This document shows positions 43,284 to 52,227 of a DNA stretch of 64,000 bases, in pieces. Position 1 is the stretch's first letter, and each line of letters opens with the position of its first letter. The stretch spans positions 1 to 64,000 of the forward strand of contig NZ_JBAMME010000376.1 in NCBI RefSeq assembly GCF_039793925.1, in the 5' to 3' direction. The notes beneath the pieces were generated by a model that did not search any database, was not told where the DNA came from, and was given only the letters and a program-made list of their open reading frames with translations. Position numbers and translations under genes: made by a program. The DNA comes from Thermogutta sp039793925. Lineage in GTDB: Bacteria > Planctomycetota > Planctomycetia > Pirellulales > Thermoguttaceae.

Positions 43284-46200
43284 TCAGGCATCCGGTTTTA
43301 TGAAGGATTTACCGAAACAGTACGATCCCAAAGTAGCTGAATCACGGTGGTATCCTTTTTGGGAGTCGCACGGGTATTTCCATGCTGATCCTGATCCTAA
43401 TCGAACACCGTATACCATAGTCATTCCCCCTCCCAACGTTACTGGCGCCCTTCATCTTGGACATGCCCTCAACAATACCCTTCAGGACATCCTCATCCGC
43501 ATGAAACGGATGCAGGGTTTCAATGCCCTGTGGATTCCCGGCACCGATCATGCGGGGATTGCCACCCAGGCCGTTGTGGAGCGTCGGCTTTTGGCTGAAG
43601 AGGGCAAGACTCGCCACGACGTGGGACGCGAAGGGCTTGTGGCGAGGATTTGGGCATGGAAGGACGCGTACGAAAAAAGGATCCTGGATCAGCTTAAACG
43701 AATGGGCTGTAGCTGTGATTGGCGGCGCACCCGCTTCACCTTGGATCCCATTTGCGCCCGAGCAGTGCGGCACACATTTTTCCGCCTATTCCGAGACGGG
43801 CTGATTTATCGGGGCCGGCGCCTTGTGAACTGGGATACGCTTCTTCAGACGGCGGTTGCCGATGACGAAGTTTTTCACGAGCCGGTGCCCGGTCATTTCT
43901 GGTATTTCCGGTATCCGGTCATTGATCCACAGCCAGGCGAGCCGCAGTACGTGACAGTGGCGACCACCCGTCCGGAAACGATGCTCGGCGACACGGCGGT
44001 AGCGGTCCATCCCGATCCCGAAGCTGCCCTAGATAAAGCTGAACGTGAGTTGCGGAAACGACTCAACGGGGCCAGCGAAAAAGAGCGAGTCGAGCTTGAA
44101 CGGGAATTAGAGGATCTGCGACAGCGGCGACAGACACTGCTGCCCACACTGCTCAAACTGCGGGACATGGCCCTAGCGGGCCGGCAGGTTCTCCTCCCCT
44201 TGCAGAACCGTCCGATTCCACTCATCACGGATGTCTGGGCCAAACCAGAGATGGGAACCGGTTGCGTGAAGATCACCCCTGCCCACGATCCTAATGATTA
44301 TGAGGTGGCCTTGCGCCACAATTTGCCGATGGTCAACATCCTCAATCTCGATGGGACGCTCAACGAGAACGCGGGCGCTTACAGGGGGCAGACCATCATG
44401 GAGGCCCGGCAGAATGTGGTGGCGGACCTCGAGAAGCTCGGACTGGTCGAAAAAGTGGAAGAGCGGATCATCGACCTGGCCCACTCCGATCGGTCGAAGA
44501 CACCGATCGAACCCCTGCTGACCGATCAGTGGTTCGTGAAGATGGAACGTCTGGCCCAGATGGCCATGGATGCGGTCATCGACGGACGAGTGCGGATCAT
44601 TCCACCGCGCTATGCGAAGACCTACCTTGACTGGCTGAGTGAGAAACGAGACTGGCCGATCAGCCGACAACTCTGGTGGGGGCATCAGATCCCCATCTGG
44701 TACTGCGATACCGCGACCGAAAAAGAATTGCAGGAAGCGTTTGCGGGACGGGACGACGTGGTGTGGCGCTGGGACGAAGAACATCGCCAGTGGCTCATCT
44801 GTGCCCTGGAAGATCTCCCTGCTGACGCTGTCCCGGGACATACCCTGCGGCGGGAAGAAGATGTGCTGGACACGTGGTTCAGCTCTGCGTTATGGCCGCA
44901 CTCCACTCTCGGTTGGCCCGAAGATACGCCCGAGCTTCGCTATTTCTATCCCACGAACACCCTGGTCACCAGCCGAGACATCATCACCCTTTGGGTGGCG
45001 CGGATGGTGCTGGCCGGACTTTACAACGTCGGAGAAGTTCCTTTCAAGGATGTGTACATTCACCCCAAAATCCTCGACGGTTACGGAGAAGGCATGTCCA
45101 AGTCCAAAGGGAACGGCGTCGATCCCGTGGACGTGATGGAAAAATTCGGAGCGGATGCGCTCCGCTATGGCCTGGCCTATTTGACAACGGAAACGCAGGA
45201 CATCCGCATGCCGGTGAGTTTCGAGTGTCCCCACTGTGGGCAACTCATCGAGCAGACCCGCGAGAACAGAATTCTCCCACGCATCACATGCCCGCACTGT
45301 AAAAAACCGTTCGCCACGCAATGGGCGGAAAAACCTGAAGATAAGGCCCTCCCACGGGGCCCGGTGGTGAGTGAACGGTTTGAACTCGCCCGCAATTTCT
45401 GTAACAAGCTTTGGAATGCCGCGCGATTCGTTCTTCTCAATCTAGAAGGATTTTCACCGGGAACGGTACCACCGGAGGAACTCTTCCTGGAAGATCGTTG
45501 GCTGTTGAGCCGCCTGGCGACGGTGGTTCAGCAGGTAACGGATCATCTCGAGAATTATCGCTTTTCGGATGCGGCGCGGACGCTCTATGATTTCGCCTGG
45601 GATGAATTCTGCAGCTTCTATGTGGAAATGGTGAAGGTTCGGCTGCAATCTGCGGAAAGCCGCCCGACGGCCCAGAGACTTCTTGTCCACGGACTCGACA
45701 CATTGCTGCGGCTACTGCACCCGATGATTCCGTTCCTCACGGAGCACGTGTGGCAATTGCTGGCGGAAGGTGCACCGATTCGCGGCCTGCCACAACCAGT
45801 CCAGGCGGCGGAAAGCATCATGATCGCGCCCTGGCCGGTCGCTTCGCCGGGAGATCAAGACCCGGCGATCGAAGACCAGTTCCGCCGCTTCCAGGAGGTG
45901 TTGAAGTCCTTGCGGGAATACCGCATGCGGAACAGCATTCCACCGTCGGAAACAATGCAGGTGGAAATTGTCGCCCGGCAGGACGTGGCGAACCAACTGC
46001 GGCCGATGCTTCCGTACTTCCAGACTATGGCCCGCGCGGATATCCAGTTTGTGGATGACGGTGAGCCGGGGCTTTCCACCGTAGTGTATGTGGGGGATGG
46101 CGCCACGGTGCGCGTCAAACTTTCTGAGACCGAGCGCAGTCGCGAGATTGCGAGAAAACGTCAGGAATTGGCAAAATTAGAAGCCCTTATCTCGCAAAAA

Positions 46201-46341
46201 CGGAAGAAGTTGGAAAACCAAGCATTCGTGGAAAAAGCACCGCCCAATGTCGTAGAAAAAGAACGGCAGTCGCTTCGCCAGTTGGAAGAGCAGTACGCAG
46301 CGGTTTCTCATGTAATCGCCCAGTTGGGTGGAACGGCCTAA
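43258..46341 (+). CDS. valS: Valyl-tRNA synthetase with extra zinc ribbon and coil insertions
   Basis: 1027 residues. Class I synthetase signatures: HLGH at 66-69 (in NVTGALHLGHALNNT) and GMSKSKGNGVDPVDVM near 613. The editing domain contains MLGDTAVAVHPDPEAALDK and GTGCVKITPAHDPNDYEV, separated by an unusual charged coil insertion (about 255-300). Near residue 656 a zinc-ribbon insertion appears, with FECPHCG and ITCPHCKK, about 45 residues long, before the anticodon-binding domain (LARNFCNKLWNAARF). A C-terminal coiled coil ends the protein, as in other ValRS. It overlaps cimA by 26 bp. It charges tRNA-Val; the insertions are not present in the E. coli enzyme. Confidence 0.92.
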   Translation: MSEQAANANQASGFMKDLPKQYDPKVAESRWYPFWESHGYFHADPDPNRTPYTIVIPPPNVTGALHLGHALNNTLQDILIRMKRMQGFNALWIPGTDHAGIATQAVVERRLLAEEGKTRHDVGREGLVARIWAWKDAYEKRILDQLKRMGCSCDWRRTRFTLDPICARAVRHTFFRLFRDGLIYRGRRLVNWDTLLQTAVADDEVFHEPVPGHFWYFRYPVIDPQPGEPQYVTVATTRPETMLGDTAVAVHPDPEAALDKAERELRKRLNGASEKERVELERELEDLRQRRQTLLPTLLKLRDMALAGRQVLLPLQNRPIPLITDVWAKPEMGTGCVKITPAHDPNDYEVALRHNLPMVNILNLDGTLNENAGAYRGQTIMEARQNVVADLEKLGLVEKVEERIIDLAHSDRSKTPIEPLLTDQWFVKMERLAQMAMDAVIDGRVRIIPPRYAKTYLDWLSEKRDWPISRQLWWGHQIPIWYCDTATEKELQEAFAGRDDVVWRWDEEHRQWLICALEDLPADAVPGHTLRREEDVLDTWFSSALWPHSTLGWPEDTPELRYFYPTNTLVTSRDIITLWVARMVLAGLYNVGEVPFKDVYIHPKILDGYGEGMSKSKGNGVDPVDVMEKFGADALRYGLAYLTTETQDIRMPVSFECPHCGQLIEQTRENRILPRITCPHCKKPFATQWAEKPEDKALPRGPVVSERFELARNFCNKLWNAARFVLLNLEGFSPGTVPPEELFLEDRWLLSRLATVVQQVTDHLENYRFSDAARTLYDFAWDEFCSFYVEMVKVRLQSAESRPTAQRLLVHGLDTLLRLLHPMIPFLTEHVWQLLAEGAPIRGLPQPVQAAESIMIAPWPVASPGDQDPAIEDQFRRFQEVLKSLREYRMRNSIPPSETMQVEIVARQDVANQLRPMLPYFQTMARADIQFVDDGEPGLSTVVYVGDGATVRVKLSETERSREIARKRQELAKLEALISQKRKKLENQAFVEKAPPNVVEKERQSLRQLEEQYAAVSHVIAQLGGTA

Positions 46342-46356
46342 AATTCGCCGCAGCTT

Positions 46357-47238
46357 ATGCCGGAGCTTCCAGAAGTCGAAACCATGCGACGCGGAGTCGC
46401 GCCACTCCGCAGCGCGCGAATTCACAGCGCAGAAGTTCCCGTTCTCAACGTCCAGCCCATCGAGTACGTGCCCCCACCGGACGAGTTGTGCCGACGCCTT
46501 GCCGGACGCCAGATCGAAGACGTGGATCGAGTTGGCAAAAGGCTCCTGATACAGCTCGATAACGGAGAAGTTTTGCTCATCGAACCGCGAATGACGGGCC
46601 GGGTCCTCGTCGATCCCCCTGATAACCTCTCCCATGTTCGGTTAAAACTCCGATTGTGCTGCGAGGAAGACCGTGGGTCGGGGCGTCAGCATCTTCTTAT
46701 TTTTCGCGATACACGGGGATTGGGGATCGTGCGTCTGATTACTGAAGAAGAGTGTCGCAGAGAATTAGGGCCCGATAAAATTGGGCCGGACGCGCTCGCC
46801 ATTTCCTGGGCCGAACTCAGAGATCGCCTGCGGAAACGACGTTGTGCCATCAAGGTGGCTTTGATGGATCAATCGGTCCTGGCGGGCGTCGGAAATATAT
46901 ACGCATCGGAAGCCCTCCATCTCGCCAAAGTTCATCCCCAACTTCCCTGCTGCCATCTTTCCAGTTCGCAATGGCGAACCCTCACTGAGAGTCTTCACCA
47001 GGTTTTGCGGGACGCTATCGCATTGCAGGGGTCCACTCTCGGGGATGGTACCTATACAACTCCCGAAAATACGCCAGGGAGTTATCAGAATGAACACCGC
47101 GTGTACCAGCGTGAGGGTCAAAAATGCCAGCAGTGCGGAAGAGGGATCATTCGCCGGATCGTGCTCGCCCAGCGTTCGACCTTTTTTTGCCCGGTGTGCC
47201 AGCGGCTCCCGGTTCGTTTACGACAGAACCTTTCCTGA
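46357..47238 (+). CDS. mutM: Formamidopyrimidine-DNA glycosylase
   Basis: 293 residues starting MPELPEVETMRRGV, which supplies the catalytic N-terminal Pro-Glu of the family. The conserved lysine in DRVGKRLLIQ, the DNA-contact block LMDQSVLAGVGNIYASEALH and the C-terminal zinc finger with CQQCGRGI and FCPVCQR (spacing about 16 residues between the pairs) are present. It removes oxidised purines such as 8-oxoguanine and nicks the backbone. It starts 15 bp after valS, so it is likely the third gene of the attenuator-controlled transcript, then converges with a methyltransferase-like gene. Confidence 0.93.
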   Translation: MPELPEVETMRRGVAPLRSARIHSAEVPVLNVQPIEYVPPPDELCRRLAGRQIEDVDRVGKRLLIQLDNGEVLLIEPRMTGRVLVDPPDNLSHVRLKLRLCCEEDRGSGRQHLLIFRDTRGLGIVRLITEEECRRELGPDKIGPDALAISWAELRDRLRKRRCAIKVALMDQSVLAGVGNIYASEALHLAKVHPQLPCCHLSSSQWRTLTESLHQVLRDAIALQGSTLGDGTYTTPENTPGSYQNEHRVYQREGQKCQQCGRGIIRRIVLAQRSTFFCPVCQRLPVRLRQNLS

Positions 47239-47281
47239 GCATGTTCTGCCTTAGCCGCGCACCCCGTCTGGTTTGACACGT

Positions 47282-47866
47282 TCAGTAGAGGCGAAACAGC
47301 ACCGGCACGAAATGGTGGACATGGGCCCACTCCAAAATTTGCGCTCCGGGATAAATTAGTCCGATAAGAGCGGCGTCCAGGACCGCGCGGCTAAACACGG
47401 AGTAGTCGATCGTCCCCTCAGCAGGGCTGTGGAACTTCCACCATCGCGGCAACCATCGCGGCGTGGCCCTGGCGTAAGCTTGATATTTTTCGCCAAAGGA
47501 GTCGCTCAGATGTCTCTCTTCTCGCCGCATGGCCGGCCAGTGGGTGATAACAAAAATCCCCAGAAAAATGGCTGTCAGGGTCAACGATTCCAGTGCTAAT
47601 CCGGTTCCGATAAACCCCAGCGCCGTGAAGAAATACAGCGGATGCCGACTGACCGAGTAAGGTCCAGAGGCGACCACCTCCCGATTCTTTTTTCCCGCGA
47701 TGTAGGCAGCCGCCCAAATCCGACCAACGGCGGCGAGGAAAAGCGCAGCGCAGCCCAGGGTTTCCATGCCGAGATTGAGGGCACCACCCTCACTGTAAAC
47801 GTGGTGGGAGAATACAACCAAGGGGATGACAAGTGCTATAAAAACTTTGGCCGCTTTTAGTCGCAT
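47282..47866 (-). CDS. Isoprenylcysteine carboxyl methyltransferase/phospholipid methyltransferase family membrane protein
   Basis: 194 residues with four to five membrane helices; ATG with CAGGAAA upstream. The C-terminal methyltransferase signature is visible: GPYSVSRHPLYF, then RREERHLSDSFGEKYQAYARATPRW with the E...F...Y.xY pattern of ICMT-like enzymes. Members methylate small isoprenoid or phospholipid substrates at the membrane, or have unknown substrates in bacteria. It converges with mutM, 43 bp apart, and is followed upstream by a 344-bp non-coding gap. Confidence 0.8.
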   Translation of the reverse strand: MRLKAAKVFIALVIPLVVFSHHVYSEGGALNLGMETLGCAALFLAAVGRIWAAAYIAGKKNREVVASGPYSVSRHPLYFFTALGFIGTGLALESLTLTAIFLGIFVITHWPAMRREERHLSDSFGEKYQAYARATPRWLPRWWKFHSPAEGTIDYSVFSRAVLDAALIGLIYPGAQILEWAHVHHFVPVLFRLY

Positions 47867-48210
47867 GGTTTCCTGGGGTCATTCGTTCCACACACTGCAG
47901 AGAAACTGGAAAAAGACCCAGTGCTTACAATTTCTGGCAGGAATTGTTAACAAAAATCTGTCAGTTAGGCAAGCCCAAAATCACTGGATTCTCGATGCCT
48001 GAACTACCTGCGGACCACGGAGCCCGTAAGCTATCCAACCACAGAACATCAGATCCAGTTAGTGTTGTCAAGCGAACGTGAAGCGGCACAATGTTGAGCG
48101 ATGCTGCTTTGATAGCGCCGCAGACTTCTTTCTCGATTCGCGATGCTATCAAAAGCCCCTCTCCTTCGCCCGCTTAATAGCCCGGGGCCGGTTAAACAAT
48201 CGCAGCCTCA
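47867..48210. other. Intergenic region with an inverted repeat
   Basis: 344 bp between the methyltransferase gene and the end of the bd-like oxidase pair. No gene was found. The main structure is the inverted repeat at 48108-48153, described separately. Confidence 0.4.
48108..48153. repeat. 9-bp inverted repeat downstream of the oxidase operon
   Basis: TTTGATAGC (48108-48116) and GCTATCAAA (48145-48153) form a perfect inverted repeat with a 28-base spacer. It lies about 60 bp beyond the stop codon of the second oxidase subunit on its strand and may be a transcript-end structure; there is no T-run. Confidence 0.4.
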
Positions 48211-49341
48211 TCATTCGGCAACTGAAGGCTGCCCGCGATGAATACGGACGAGCTGCTGGAGCATCCATACAAGGACCACGGTGCCCCCGGCAAACGTTCC
48301 CAGAAAAAGCACCATGGGCCCCCAATCCGGCTTTTCGGGGATTTTCCAAACCGGTGAGTACTGGGCAAGTTCAATGTTTTGAACGATCTGCCGACTGATA
48401 GCATTGAGAGTGATGACCACCAATTGCGCAACCCCTGCTAAGATCGCCGTCAGCGGGGAGAGCCCTTTGATCCGAACCAAGAACAACACCGCCAGGATGA
48501 GAGCTGGTGATGCCCCAGTCAGGAAGGTCAGCGGCAGTCGCCAACCGCTCCACATATAGTGAAAAACATCCTTAGGCCAGGAACCAAAAACATAACCTGT
48601 TCCGGAACCTATGTAAACGATGGCACCTATTATCCCGATCACGAAGGCATACTTTGTCAACCAGAGGCGGTACGAGCCGTCAGCTTTTGGATCAAAAAAC
48701 ATCCCATCAATAAGAGACCACGCGGCGGTGGTGAGAAAGGCCATGCCCAACACCATTGGCCAGCGATGCCAGAGGGAGGAATCGGCGAAATTGTGCCCCG
48801 TTCCTGTCGCTGCTCCGGCCAGCTGGTGCGCCAGCCAGATCGACTTCCATCTTTCGGGGGCTGCCATCAAGCTCATTCCGTTGGAGAGAAGAATGGCAAT
48901 GATCAGGAAAAACACAGCCGCGACCCAGCCCGCTGCGTATCTCCATGCCAGCATGGGACGGTCTGGTTTCACTCCAAAGGCAAAGGCGTACACCCCGTAG
49001 TAAGCGATCAGAAGCAAGCCGATGATGGCCAGCCAAAACCATGCTGTCAAAATCGTGGCGGGGTAAAATGCCCACGGATAAGCCACCTGAATGAAAAGGA
49101 GAGGAACTATTCCAAAGTTCACACCAAACGCGATGATCACCGGCATGAGTGTCGCCATACGTTCTGCCCAGTGTCGCGCGGGACCTTCACGCCTGTAGAG
49201 CACGAGGGCCAAAAACATCCCCGCAAACCACAGGTTCATCGGCACCATGTGCAGAATAAATCCAAGGACCTTGAAGAACTGGATGAACCAGAAGGGTGCG
49301 GGCAACGGGCCCAGGGTTGCGGGATCCACCGGTTCTATCAT
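48211..49341 (-). CDS. CydA-like membrane subunit of a bd-like oxidase (subunit II)
   Basis: 376 residues, eight or nine membrane helices. The opening LHMVPMNLWFAGMFLALVLYRREG, with a histidine at the start of helix 1, and the following long helices resemble the N-terminal four-helix part of cytochrome bd subunit I, and they also resemble its partner gene (HVLVSHYAVGGGLFF). Its start codon overlaps the partner's stop codon as ATGA, so the two are made together. It lacks a heme c motif and a Q-loop. It is probably the second membrane subunit of a quinol or cytochrome c oxidising complex; exact electron donor and oxygen reactivity are unknown. A conventional CydB assignment does not fit. Confidence 0.65.
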   Translation of the reverse strand: MIEPVDPATLGPLPAPFWFIQFFKVLGFILHMVPMNLWFAGMFLALVLYRREGPARHWAERMATLMPVIIAFGVNFGIVPLLFIQVAYPWAFYPATILTAWFWLAIIGLLLIAYYGVYAFAFGVKPDRPMLAWRYAAGWVAAVFFLIIAILLSNGMSLMAAPERWKSIWLAHQLAGAATGTGHNFADSSLWHRWPMVLGMAFLTTAAWSLIDGMFFDPKADGSYRLWLTKYAFVIGIIGAIVYIGSGTGYVFGSWPKDVFHYMWSGWRLPLTFLTGASPALILAVLFLVRIKGLSPLTAILAGVAQLVVITLNAISRQIVQNIELAQYSPVWKIPEKPDWGPMVLFLGTFAGGTVVLVWMLQQLVRIHRGQPSVAE

Positions 49342-50729
49342 CGACGTGCCTCCAATTGCTCAAGCGTGGGATAAATGCCGTGGGGGCGTTCCGGAGCAAT
49401 CGACAAAAGATAGTCCGTCACGAGTTCTGCTTCCTCCGGAGTCCCCGACCAGGGCGGCATAAAATAGTGTGTCTCGTTTAGATGCCGGACCATCTCAACA
49501 AGCATATCTCGGGGACGTGAGAACAGCAGCGGGCCAACCGCCGAATAACCCGTATCGGCCGCATGGCAATCGTTACAATGATGCATGAAAATCACTTGCC
49601 CCAGCAACCGTCGATCCTGTTCTGAAAGTTGAAGAAGTTTGTCCGGAAGAATATGCCCATTCTCCATGACCTGTGGGTAGTGTTCGGCGACGAATTGGCG
49701 AGTCCACCGGCCGCTTTGTAGAAAGCCTTCTTTCCGAAACTGGGGGACCTCTTTTTCAAGAATTTGGTTTCCCAGAACCACCCCATAAACGACGTAGGGT
49801 TTTCGGACGGCCTCGCGGATGAATTCTCCCGTGCTGAAAGCGGCTAGACCAAACAGCAGCAGAGCCACCGCGAAGCCGGGCGTCATCCAGCCGGGATTTC
49901 GATAAGGGCCCAGGTATAACAGCACAAATACTACGATTGTGAGGGCAAAGATTAGCACCATAAGGACTGTCAGGACGGCAGCCGCTTCCAGGGCCATCCG
50001 AGCAGAAGGTGGCAAGAAAGCCAACCACGCCAACCCGCCCGAGGTGATTAAAACGGCTCCCAAAAGCGCCGGTCGAGTGGATCGCCGAATAATGAGGTTT
50101 CGAACTTCTCCACTCGGCAAAGTGAGCGAGCTGTGCAGATAGACGTACAAAGCGGTAAGCAAAATGGCCCCACCCGTCCGCGAAATGACCTGTGGCACAA
50201 ACTGCGGATTGAAGAATCCACGCCAGAACGAGGGAGTCTGCAGCCACGTTCCCGGATGCAGCATAAAGGCCGTAATACCAGTGATGAGGACTAGGCTCAT
50301 CCAGGCTGAAATCCCGTAAATCCAGGCTATCGCTTGATGGGTTCGCGGCGGAAGTCGATCCCAGTAGTAATAAAAGATGAAAGCAGAAGTCAACTCCAGG
50401 ACAAAAAAGACCCACTCCGTTGCCCAACCGAACACAAAGGTCCGGATAAGGACCTCAGTGGCCAGCGGAGAAGCGAGGCCGATGGTCCACCAGATCCCCA
50501 CCCCGGTGATGGCCCCGAAGACGACCGTTAAAAGAATGAAAAACGGGGCGTGGCGCTTCAAGTAAGCAAGGTATTCCCGATTGCCCGTGCGGTAAGCATG
50601 AGACACTTCCACCGCGAAGAAAAGTCCGCCACCCACAGCGTAATGGGAGACGAGAACGTGTAACACCGCAATAATGGCGATGAGCATGGGCGCCGTGAGA
50701 ACGGGGACGTACCACCAGGGATAGTGCAT
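49338..50729 (-). CDS. CydA-like membrane protein fused to a C-terminal cytochrome c domain
   Basis: 463 residues from the ATG at 50729 (AAAGGG upstream); the frame runs to 50798. Residues 1-270 contain helices matching the CydA quinol-oxidase core: HVLVSHYAVGGGLFFAVEV, FGWATEWVFFVLELTSAFIFYYYWDRLPP and a following TGITAFMLHPG. After a further pair of helices, the C-terminal 110 residues form a cytochrome c domain with CNDCH (385-389) and the axial methionine in YFMPPWSGTP. The order differs from classical cytochrome bd, which has no heme c. Its stop overlaps the start of subunit II. It could be a bd-like oxidase that takes electrons from cytochrome c; activity is inference. Confidence 0.7.
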   Translation of the reverse strand: MHYPWWYVPVLTAPMLIAIIAVLHVLVSHYAVGGGLFFAVEVSHAYRTGNREYLAYLKRHAPFFILLTVVFGAITGVGIWWTIGLASPLATEVLIRTFVFGWATEWVFFVLELTSAFIFYYYWDRLPPRTHQAIAWIYGISAWMSLVLITGITAFMLHPGTWLQTPSFWRGFFNPQFVPQVISRTGGAILLTALYVYLHSSLTLPSGEVRNLIIRRSTRPALLGAVLITSGGLAWLAFLPPSARMALEAAAVLTVLMVLIFALTIVVFVLLYLGPYRNPGWMTPGFAVALLLFGLAAFSTGEFIREAVRKPYVVYGVVLGNQILEKEVPQFRKEGFLQSGRWTRQFVAEHYPQVMENGHILPDKLLQLSEQDRRLLGQVIFMHHCNDCHAADTGYSAVGPLLFSRPRDMLVEMVRHLNETHYFMPPWSGTPEEAELVTDYLLSIAPERPHGIYPTLEQLEARR

Positions 50730-50986
50730 CAGTGCGACCCTTTCCACGAAGCAACGTAACCAGATCGCTTCATTCCGCAGCAGTGAAACACTGGTCACAA
50801 AGCTGGGCCATCGGGTGTCTGGGAGTGCACACGTTGTCCCTGCACGAGAGTGACGGCACTCGAGAGCCCAGCGTCATGTGATATCGGATAGCGATGGAAA
50901 CAGCGCCATCAAGTTACCGTAGTCGGCACATAATCGTCATTATCGGAAAAAAGCCTGTGTAGGACAACGGTGCGTCGCGGAGGACT

Positions 50987-51217
50987 TCATCCGGGCATCG
51001 GAGAAGTTTTCTGGGAATCGCACGGACAGCACGGCGGAAGACCGAGCTTGCTCAGAATCCAGACCGCTGGGCACCAATTCGTAAAAGCCGACTGGAAAAG
51101 ATTCAGCCCAGCAAAAATGGTCAAAATGAGCCAATACGGAGAGTGGATCCACGCGAGAACCGCGCTCGTTGTGACCACGACTCCGGCCATAAGTCGCAAG
51201 CCGCGTTCGATCGTCAT
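50987..51217 (-). CDS. DUF2892/YgaP-like small membrane protein
   Basis: 76 residues from the ATG at 51217 with AAGGAAG upstream (two further in-frame starts lie just above). Opening MTIERGLRLMAGVVV and the helix pair ending GLNLFQSAFTNWCP, with a cysteine in the conserved Phe/Cys-Pro position, match the DUF2892 family, often fused or adjacent to rhodanese domains in sulfur metabolism. The tail CCPCDSQ is unusually cysteine-rich. It lies between the Cys-rich protein and the oxidase genes on the same strand. Function is unknown; thiol or sulfur trafficking is a guess. Confidence 0.75.
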   Translation of the reverse strand: MTIERGLRLMAGVVVTTSAVLAWIHSPYWLILTIFAGLNLFQSAFTNWCPAVWILSKLGLPPCCPCDSQKTSPMPG

Positions 51218-51351
51218 AGCCATGACTTCCTTATTGGGAAGGCTTATCAAACCACTTCAAAACCGATATGCTCATAACAGACTCAGCCTAACTCTCGGCT
51301 GAGTTTCGTTTTTGATGTTCCTAAGTTGCTTTTCGCAAACGCTGAGTTTCT

Positions 51352-51576
51352 TCACGGCGATACCAAGGGACCATCCTGTTGGGGAGACTGAGATGTCTTT
51401 TGGTCCGACATATCGGAGGGCTGTTTCTCCTGAGCGGTGGGTTCGATGGTGCACGAAGGTGTCCCACAGCAACCCCCGCTCATACAGGTCGGAATTCCGA
51501 GCCAGGGCAACACCCACTTGTTCAGGACGATCCACAATCCCAAAAAGAGCAGAATAATCAGTGCGTCACGATTCAT
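51352..51576 (-). CDS. Small single-helix membrane protein with cysteine cluster
   Basis: 74 residues, ATG preceded by GGGAGGATTAA. One membrane helix (ALIILLFLGLWIVLNKWVL) is followed by CMSGGCCGTPSC and then a Ser/Gln-rich tail. The cysteines would lie just outside or inside the membrane and could bind a metal or metal-sulfur centre. No family is recognised. It sits between the anti-sigma factor gene and the DUF2892 gene, on the same strand, in a set that leads to the oxidase pair. Confidence 0.6.
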   Translation of the reverse strand: MNRDALIILLFLGLWIVLNKWVLPWLGIPTCMSGGCCGTPSCTIEPTAQEKQPSDMSDQKTSQSPQQDGPLVSP

Positions 51577-51656
51577 TTTTCTTTAATCCTCCCAGCGATG
51601 GCGACAAGGTGAGTCCGCCTTGCAATCAGGCAGCGCGGCAAGTGCCAGTTCGGTGA

Positions 51657-51905
51657 TTAAACCTTCGTCTTGAACTTTGCCTGCCACTTTTGCCGCAGGT
51701 AGTTATGAAGACGTTCGTGAAGTTCCGGGGGTAGTTCGTAGGGCTCTTCACCCTTGTACAGGGTCACAGTCTGCCTGAGTGTGTCCACGACAACCCGGCA
51801 GGGGTTACACCCTTGCAGGTGCCGCTGAAGAACCTCACACAATTGGGGGTCAATTTCCCCGTCTAAGTAGGCATTCAAGGCGGCAAGAAGGTCTTGGCAT
51901 TTCAT
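51657..51905 (-). CDS. Zinc-finger anti-sigma factor (zf-HC2), apparently orphan
   Basis: 82 residues. The N-terminal half has the ZAS signature: DLLAALNAYLDGEID, then LQRHLQGCNPC with H-x3-C-x2-C (His and two Cys), which bind zinc in anti-sigma factors. The rest is helical and charged (ELPPELHERLHNYLRQKW). Such proteins hold ECF sigma factors until an oxidative or envelope signal releases zinc. No ECF sigma factor gene adjoins it: upstream is non-coding, and the next gene is an unrelated fusion on the other strand. It probably controls the small Cys-rich membrane protein, DUF2892 and oxidase genes downstream. Confidence 0.75.
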   Translation of the reverse strand: MKCQDLLAALNAYLDGEIDPQLCEVLQRHLQGCNPCRVVVDTLRQTVTLYKGEEPYELPPELHERLHNYLRQKWQAKFKTKV

Positions 51906-52227
51906 GGTTACAGCCTTCTTCCAGGGGTCAGGTGGTTCATTACGGTTGGATGTTCAACCCGGGTCCCAGGTTACAACGGTTGACCGACCGGCCCCACCCA
52001 GGCTGTGAATACGGCAAGTGGTACTTGCCAACCGCTGGTATCTTCGGTCCTCGCGGCCAAGCCGGAACCGAGATTCCACGAATGGGCCCTGGCAGCAAAC
52101 CTTCAACGTCAGTACCCTCCGCGGAAGCTACGGGCTGACGATCTGGTTTGGATTGCGGAGCGCGATAGAATGGGTCGCGGCGTTAAGTTGGGCCGGATCG
52201 TCCCTCGTGGTTGGAGGAGACCAGAGC
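51906..52227. other. Divergent intergenic region with an operator-like palindrome
   Basis: 322 bp between the anti-sigma gene (minus) and the FG-GAP/hydrolase gene (plus). No gene. A perfect 7-bp inverted repeat with a 3-bp spacer at 52013-52029 is annotated separately. No promoter pair could be assigned. Confidence 0.4.
52013..52029. promoter_or_regulatory. Candidate operator palindrome
   Basis: GGCAAGT-3-ACTTGCC, a 17-bp perfect palindrome with a 3-bp centre, about 108 bp from the anti-sigma start on one side and about 199 bp from the fusion gene start on the other. A dimeric regulator would fit. The protein that reads it is unknown. Confidence 0.5.
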
